From Clostridia bacterium (GTDB lineage: Bacteria; Bacillota; Clostridia; TANB77; CAG-508), in NCBI GenBank assembly GCA_022790975.1, contig JAAVYF010000028.1:1-43264 (forward strand): DNA of 43,264 nt. Reading direction: 5' to 3'. The stretch's first letter is position 1, and every line of letters starts with the position of its first letter. The position numbers and the translations under genes are program-made. This document shows, piece after piece, positions 38,552 through 43,264 of this stretch. The notes under the pieces were generated by a model. It saw nothing but the letters and a program-made list of their open reading frames with translations. It had not been told where the DNA came from and did no database searches.

Positions 38552-39821
38552 TTACTTTATATACCCTTCTTTATTTGTTTGACGCTCTCTAGCTATTGCT
38601 AAAGTATTTGCTGGAACGTCATCTGTAATAGTTGATCCAGCAGCTATTTTACTATTATTTCCAATTTTAACTGGAGCAACAAAATTTACATTTGAACCTA
38701 TAAAACAATCATCTCCTATTAATGTTTTATTTTTATTTACTCCATCATAATTGCAAGTAATTGTTCCACAACCAATATTAGTATTTTTTCCAATTTCGCA
38801 ATCACCTAAATAAATAAAATGTGGTATTTTTGTTCCTTCATCTACAATTGTTTTCTTTAATTCTACAAAGTTTCCTATTTTAACATTATCTGCAATTCTA
38901 CATCCTTCTCTAATATAGGCATTTGGTCCAATTTCACAATTAGAACCAATTATAACATCCCCTTTAATAGTAGTATTTGGATGAATTACAGTATCTCTTC
39001 CAATAATAACTTCATCATATATATAAGTTGTTGTTGCATCCTCAATTGTTACCCCATTTCTCATATGCATAGCATTTATACGCATTTTCAAAACTCTAGT
39101 TAAAAGCTCTAATTGAGCTCTATCATTAACACCTAAAATTTCAGTGTTATCTTCAACAATCATTGCTCCTGTTTTTAAGCCTTTTTCATTCATTATTTTT
39201 ATAACATCAGTTAAATAATATTCTCCTTGAACATTATTTGGCTTAACTTCTTTTAATGCTAAAAGTAATTCTTCAATATCAAAACAATATATTCCTGAAT
39301 TTATTTCTTTAATTTCTTTTTGAAGTTGATCTGCATCTTTTTCTTCAACTATCTCTTTAATACTTCCACCTTCATCTCTAACAATCCTTCCATATCCTGT
39401 AGGATTATCATAAATGGCAGTTAAAACTGTTGCACATTCTTTTTGAATAATACTTTTATTAACAAGATTTCTCAATGTTTCAGGTCTTATAATTGGAACA
39501 TCTCCATAAAGAATTACAACTTTTCCTTTCTTACCTTTAAGATATTTTTCTGCTTGAGAAACAGCATGCCCTGTTCCTAATAATTCTTCTTGATAAGCAT
39601 ACTTTACTCTCTTTCCTAAAACCTCTTCCACTTGCTCTCTTAAATATCCGCACAACAGCGATAATTTCGCTAGAACCGATTTTTTCAGCAAGTTCAACAA
39701 CTCTTTTTACTAATTCTTTATCATATATCTTTTGAACTAATTTTGACTTTTGTGATTTCATTCTAGTACCGCGTCCAGCGGCCATAATTAAGGTAATTAC
39801 GTCTAAATCTTTCTCATCCAT
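38552..39821 (-). CDS. glmU: UDP-GlcNAc pyrophosphorylase / glucosamine-1-P acetyltransferase GlmU, read through one C-GGA shift site
   Basis: Two-domain enzyme making UDP-GlcNAc for the cell wall, 422 residues (the family is often 450-460). The N-terminal nucleotidyltransferase has MAAGRGTRMKSQKSK, ELLGTGHAV and LYGDVPI. The C-terminal left-handed beta helix has many hexapeptides (IGSNCEIGPNAYIREGC, GCGTITCNYDG). Early on, the frame reads GTG-CGG-ATA and fails 25 codons later. Skipping the C at 39650 gives IIAVVGYLREQVEEVLGKRV, the expected VVG block. The start is the ATG at 39821, eight bases after AAAGGTGG. The gene is essential in most bacteria and no second copy is seen here. Confidence 0.96.
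39647..39650 (-). other. C-GGA +1 shift site in glmU
   Basis: The codon before is GTG. CGG-A is read as GGA (Gly) in IIAVV-G-YLREQ. Nearby ATC-GGT and CGC-GGT hold C-GG across codon boundaries and need no shift. Confidence 0.95.
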
Positions 39822-40062
39822 AGAGATTTCCACCTTTCAATTAATTGTTTTCCCGAAAAATTTATAATATTATAAAAGATTTAATTTATGCTTAATTTTA
39901 TACTATCATCTAAATTTAATCAAGTATTATTTGTAAAAAACTAAATTTTGATTAATACTCAAATATTAATAAAGAGCAAATTTTAAACTTAATTACTCAA
40001 ATCCAATTTTAAAACATTTTTACATATTATATTTTACATACTTACTAAACAATTTTTATTTA

Positions 40063-43000
40063 TTAGTCATTTATAACCGCATCTATTACATTTGCAAGAT
40101 ATATCATACTATTTCTAGCTTCATCTACCATATTTAGATCATTACCAACTTCTATTAAAGTTGCATGTTTACTTATATCTTGATTATATGTTCTATCATA
40201 TATATACATAGCTTCAAATAAACCAGGATATAACTCATCAGCTTTCTTTTGAATTTTTATAGCCCACTTTAAATTTTCTTCCCATCCATCATGTCCAATT
40301 GCTATAACAAATCTTAATTTAGCAACATTCTTAGAATCTATTTCTATATAATTTTTATTTAATAATGTTTCTATTGCATCTCTATGTATATCAAATATAA
40401 TATCTATATCTTTATTTTGGGCTTTAATATAATTCTTTACATTATCATACGACCTATCATATGCTCCAGTAATTCCTTCTAAGTCATTATAATCTCTTAA
40501 GTGTATTACATTATATCCCATGTTATTTAAACTATTTGTAAGTACTTCTCCTACACTTAATATATTATAATTAGCATCTAATGTTTTCTTAAATTCAGTT
40601 TCTTCATAGCTACCATCATTATATGCTTCAGTTGTATGGGTATGATAAATAATAATATCTTTATTATTTTCTATTTTTATATCATCAATATTACCAATAT
40701 CATTAATAATATCTATTATATCATTTTGAGTTGTATTTTTAATTTTTATCTCTGCAAAATATTCACTATATTTTTTTAAACAATAATTATAATTATCTGC
40801 AAAAATCATATATTCCATTTGTTCTTCTTTTTTAGTATGTTTTTCATTAGCAGTAATTACAAGCATCTTTTTGGTTTCATCAAATTCATCTATATTTATT
40901 TTTGCAAATCTTTTTATCCATTTATATAATTTAGGATCATTTTGTTTTTCTAATGCACTTATTATACCAGTAATATTTTTATTTTTTAATATTATTTTTT
41001 CAGCATCATATTTCCACTTATTTTCATAATCAAGTATATATTTATAATACTCCATTAATACATCTTCTAAATTCTTGCCATTACCTAATATATAATACTT
41101 TACTTTTTCTGTTTTAAAATAATTAATTGCATAAGAATATCTTTCATATTTTATTAATTCATCACATAATTTTGCCATTTTCATATTATAATCTCTATAT
41201 TCTTCAGAATTAATATCCATTCCTATTTGTTCTGATTTAGTATTATTAAAAACTAATTTTTTTTCATATATTTCTGATTTAAAAAATAATAATATTGTAA
41301 TACCAGAAATAACTATCAATAAGAAATTCACTATATATGATTTTACATTTTTTTTAGTTACTTTTGCTTCATTTAATGTTGAAATTACTCCTAAACACAC
41401 AAATAATATTAATTTCGTATATAAAAAATACATATCAGAATCCATTGTAACATGAAGCAAAAGCGCCAATATTCCAAATCGAATTCCTTTATATTTTATA
41501 TTTTTAGAATCATCTTTACTTTTTATTTTAATAATAATAACTATTATTATTAAAATACTTACAATACCTAATATTCCATACTCTAACCAAACTTGTGTAT
41601 AAAAACTATGTGTATCATTTGAAATATATCCATATTCTTGTACTTCGCCATATTTGAATTGCCAACCTTCTCCACCAATTCCAGTTAGGAAATTATCTGA
41701 AATTAATTTAAATCCATCTTTTAAAAACACAAATCTCTCTTGAGCCGTTTTATAATTTAAACTTATATCACTTATTTTTTCTACTAATTTTGTTGGCAAA
41801 TGCTTATATTCTAATATAATATCTTCATCATTTATAGATAAATTATTTATTATCCAAGACTTTTGTATATATTCATATTTAGATGTAAATTCTAGTTTTA
41901 TTTCTGAAGTATTTGGAGTTGTAACTATTTCCATATCTTTTATCCCAGAAAAATCACTAAATGTATATTCATCACTTGTTATTTCTTTAAGACTTTTTGA
42001 ATCTCTTTGTATAATTTTGATTGAAAACATATCTTCTATTTTCTTTGAATTATCTAAAAAGTACTCTGCTTCCATATCAAACCTAAATGTATATTTTTCA
42101 TTTGGCTTAACATCTTTAATCCTTTTAGAATTATAATCTGCTACAACATTTTTACTAAATACTATAAATTCTTTTTTATTTTTTAATTCTATTCTAATAA
42201 ATATTGCAAATATCCAGATTAAAATTAAAAATATAATTAAAAATTTTTTTAAATTTATCTTTTCAAGATATATGTTTATCTCTAATTCAAGTCTATTAAA
42301 AAATACAGATAAAATTATCCAAAATATAGTTCCTATTAAAATAAAATTATAATATTCAAATCCCAAAAGTTTTTGAAATAAAAAAATATAAATTACAGAC
42401 ATTATAAATGAAATTACTAAATTTTGAATAATGTACAAAGATTTAGATTTACTCTTCAATGTTAGCAAATATATTAATATTATAATTGGAAAAATTAAAA
42501 ATACAAATTTAGAATAAGTTAATAAAATACCAAGAATAAAAAAGCTATTACAAGTACCATATATTAATTTAGATACAATACTACTACTATGTACCATTTC
42601 ATTTAAACTTATAAAAAATGAAATCATTATAAATGACGCTAAAGTATTTGGATTTCCAAATAAAGAAACTAATCTTGATTCGCCATTTACAATATTATTT
42701 ACTCCTAATAATGGAAAAATTTTATTAGTAGTAAGATTTTCTATTCCCAAAAAAATTAACATTACTGAAATTGCAATAATTATATTTTTTATATATTTTA
42801 TATTATTATCATTTTTTCTACATATTTCTGTTGTTAATATATAAACCCAAAATATTGTAATATAGTTTAAAATAGCAGATATTGTTGTACTTAAACTTAA
42901 ATATGTATTAAATATAAGAGGAACTGTTGTTGATATTACCAGTAATAATACAAATATATCTAATTTTGTTTTTATTAATTTTATAGGATTCTTTTTTATA

Positions 43001-43161
43001 AAACGAATTATAATATAAAATATCATTAAAAAGCTTATTATAATTTGTATATTTTTATATCCTGATATATTCCTTATATAGAAAGTTGATGCTATTAATA
43101 TTACAATTAATAGCACCATATCTAAATTAGTTATTATTTTTTTCAATTTATCTTTTAACAT
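40063..43161 (-). CDS. O-antigen-ligase-like membrane protein fused to a SpoIIP domain
   Basis: 1032 residues. The first 640 hold about 12-14 membrane helices with a large outer loop. The loop ends in the O-antigen ligase/Wzy-like block GIGGEGWQFKYG, then NDTHSFYTQVWLEYGILG. A soluble linker (about 650-830) follows. The last 195 residues are a SpoIIP domain: IIYHTHTTEAY at 840, DIIFDIHRDA near 925, VIAIGHDGWEENLKWA, ELYPGLFEAMYIYDRTYNQD and TLIEVGNDLN. SpoIIP is the amidase/endopeptidase that thins septal wall during engulfment. The metal-site His and Glu are kept, so the domain is probably active. I see no frameshift between the parts. A weak AAGG precedes the ATG. Confidence 0.88.
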   Translation of the reverse strand: MLKDKLKKIITNLDMVLLIVILIASTFYIRNISGYKNIQIIISFLMIFYIIIRFIKKNPIKLIKTKLDIFVLLLVISTTVPLIFNTYLSLSTTISAILNYITIFWVYILTTEICRKNDNNIKYIKNIIIAISVMLIFLGIENLTTNKIFPLLGVNNIVNGESRLVSLFGNPNTLASFIMISFFISLNEMVHSSSIVSKLIYGTCNSFFILGILLTYSKFVFLIFPIIILIYLLTLKSKSKSLYIIQNLVISFIMSVIYIFLFQKLLGFEYYNFILIGTIFWIILSVFFNRLELEINIYLEKINLKKFLIIFLILIWIFAIFIRIELKNKKEFIVFSKNVVADYNSKRIKDVKPNEKYTFRFDMEAEYFLDNSKKIEDMFSIKIIQRDSKSLKEITSDEYTFSDFSGIKDMEIVTTPNTSEIKLEFTSKYEYIQKSWIINNLSINDEDIILEYKHLPTKLVEKISDISLNYKTAQERFVFLKDGFKLISDNFLTGIGGEGWQFKYGEVQEYGYISNDTHSFYTQVWLEYGILGIVSILIIIVIIIKIKSKDDSKNIKYKGIRFGILALLLHVTMDSDMYFLYTKLILFVCLGVISTLNEAKVTKKNVKSYIVNFLLIVISGITILLFFKSEIYEKKLVFNNTKSEQIGMDINSEEYRDYNMKMAKLCDELIKYERYSYAINYFKTEKVKYYILGNGKNLEDVLMEYYKYILDYENKWKYDAEKIILKNKNITGIISALEKQNDPKLYKWIKRFAKINIDEFDETKKMLVITANEKHTKKEEQMEYMIFADNYNYCLKKYSEYFAEIKIKNTTQNDIIDIINDIGNIDDIKIENNKDIIIYHTHTTEAYNDGSYEETEFKKTLDANYNILSVGEVLTNSLNNMGYNVIHLRDYNDLEGITGAYDRSYDNVKNYIKAQNKDIDIIFDIHRDAIETLLNKNYIEIDSKNVAKLRFVIAIGHDGWEENLKWAIKIQKKADELYPGLFEAMYIYDRTYNQDISKHATLIEVGNDLNMVDEARNSMIYLANVIDAVIND

Positions 43162-43264
43162 AGCTATTTTACCTTATTCTTATTTTAAATTTTATATTAA
43201 TTAATTATTTATCAATGGTTTTTATTATATTTTTCTCTCTTGACTCCTATAAGGCTTGAGCATA

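Noticed and set aside
43247..43264. End of a minus-strand gene at the right edge (YAQAL, stop)
   Set aside because: Only five codons are visible, which is too little to support a call.

Overview
The window comes from a very A+T-rich, Gram-positive, endospore-forming member of the Clostridia, probably an uncultured gut lineage. The evidence is an alpha/beta-type small acid-soluble spore protein, the mother-cell sigma factor SigK behind a SigK-type promoter, a SpoIIP domain, a CIRCE-HrcA heat-shock operon, and arginine codons that are almost all AGA. Nearly all genes are on the minus strand; two lie on the plus strand at 36.2-38.3 kb.

The main observation is a decoding anomaly. Ten genes have reading frames that break and resume one base further on (+1), at 16 places in all. 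Every break is at an in-frame CGG codon followed by A (14 times) or T (twice). Dropping the C turns CGG-N into the glycine codon GGA or GGT and restores the conserved protein each time, for example the D-loop glycine of FtsE, the phosphate-2 region of MreB, and the VHKAQG motif of RecD2. Reading every gene by eye, I found no in-frame CGG that can be read as arginine. The four bases CGGA also occur often as NNC-GGA across a codon boundary, and there no shift is needed. I infer that CGG is not an arginine codon here and that C-GGN is decoded as glycine with a +1 shift, by a quadruplet-reading glycine tRNA or by out-of-frame entry at an unassigned codon. The nearest precedent I know is the Perkinsus mitochondrion, where AGG-Y is read as glycine with a +1 shift. 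I know of no bacterial description. CDS coordinates below span the full genes across these sites.

Layout. 0.3-2.2 kb: tyrosyl-tRNA synthetase and a small zinc-ribbon protein. 2.5-5.6 kb: an ABC exporter whose permease is fused to a CPBP protease-like domain. 6.2-11.7 kb: an ftsE-ftsX operon with two coiled-coil M23 peptidases and an S41 protease, a cell-wall hydrolysis module. 11.9-15.4 kb: a pilin-like surface protein, a split transketolase and a membrane protein. 15.6-19.6 kb: spore protein, RecD2 helicase and an unknown coiled-coil protein. 19.9-24.9 kb: hrcA-grpE-dnaK-dnaJ behind a sigma-A promoter and CIRCE. 24.9-27.8 kb: an unknown three-gene operon. 27.8-31.1 kb: prmC-whiA-hemW and a likely 6S RNA. 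31.4-36.0 kb: a PflA-like radical SAM protein, sigK, an MreB/Mbl protein and a DUF421-DUF4363 pair. 36.2-43.2 kb: two plus-strand membrane proteins, glmU, and an O-antigen-ligase-like protein fused to SpoIIP.

The shift sites fall in housekeeping (glmU, mreB, ftsE), repair (recD2) and sporulation (sigK, two sites ten bases apart) genes. They therefore look like a genome-wide decoding rule and not decay of one locus. The decisive test is a genome-wide CGG census and the tRNA set, neither of which can be seen here.
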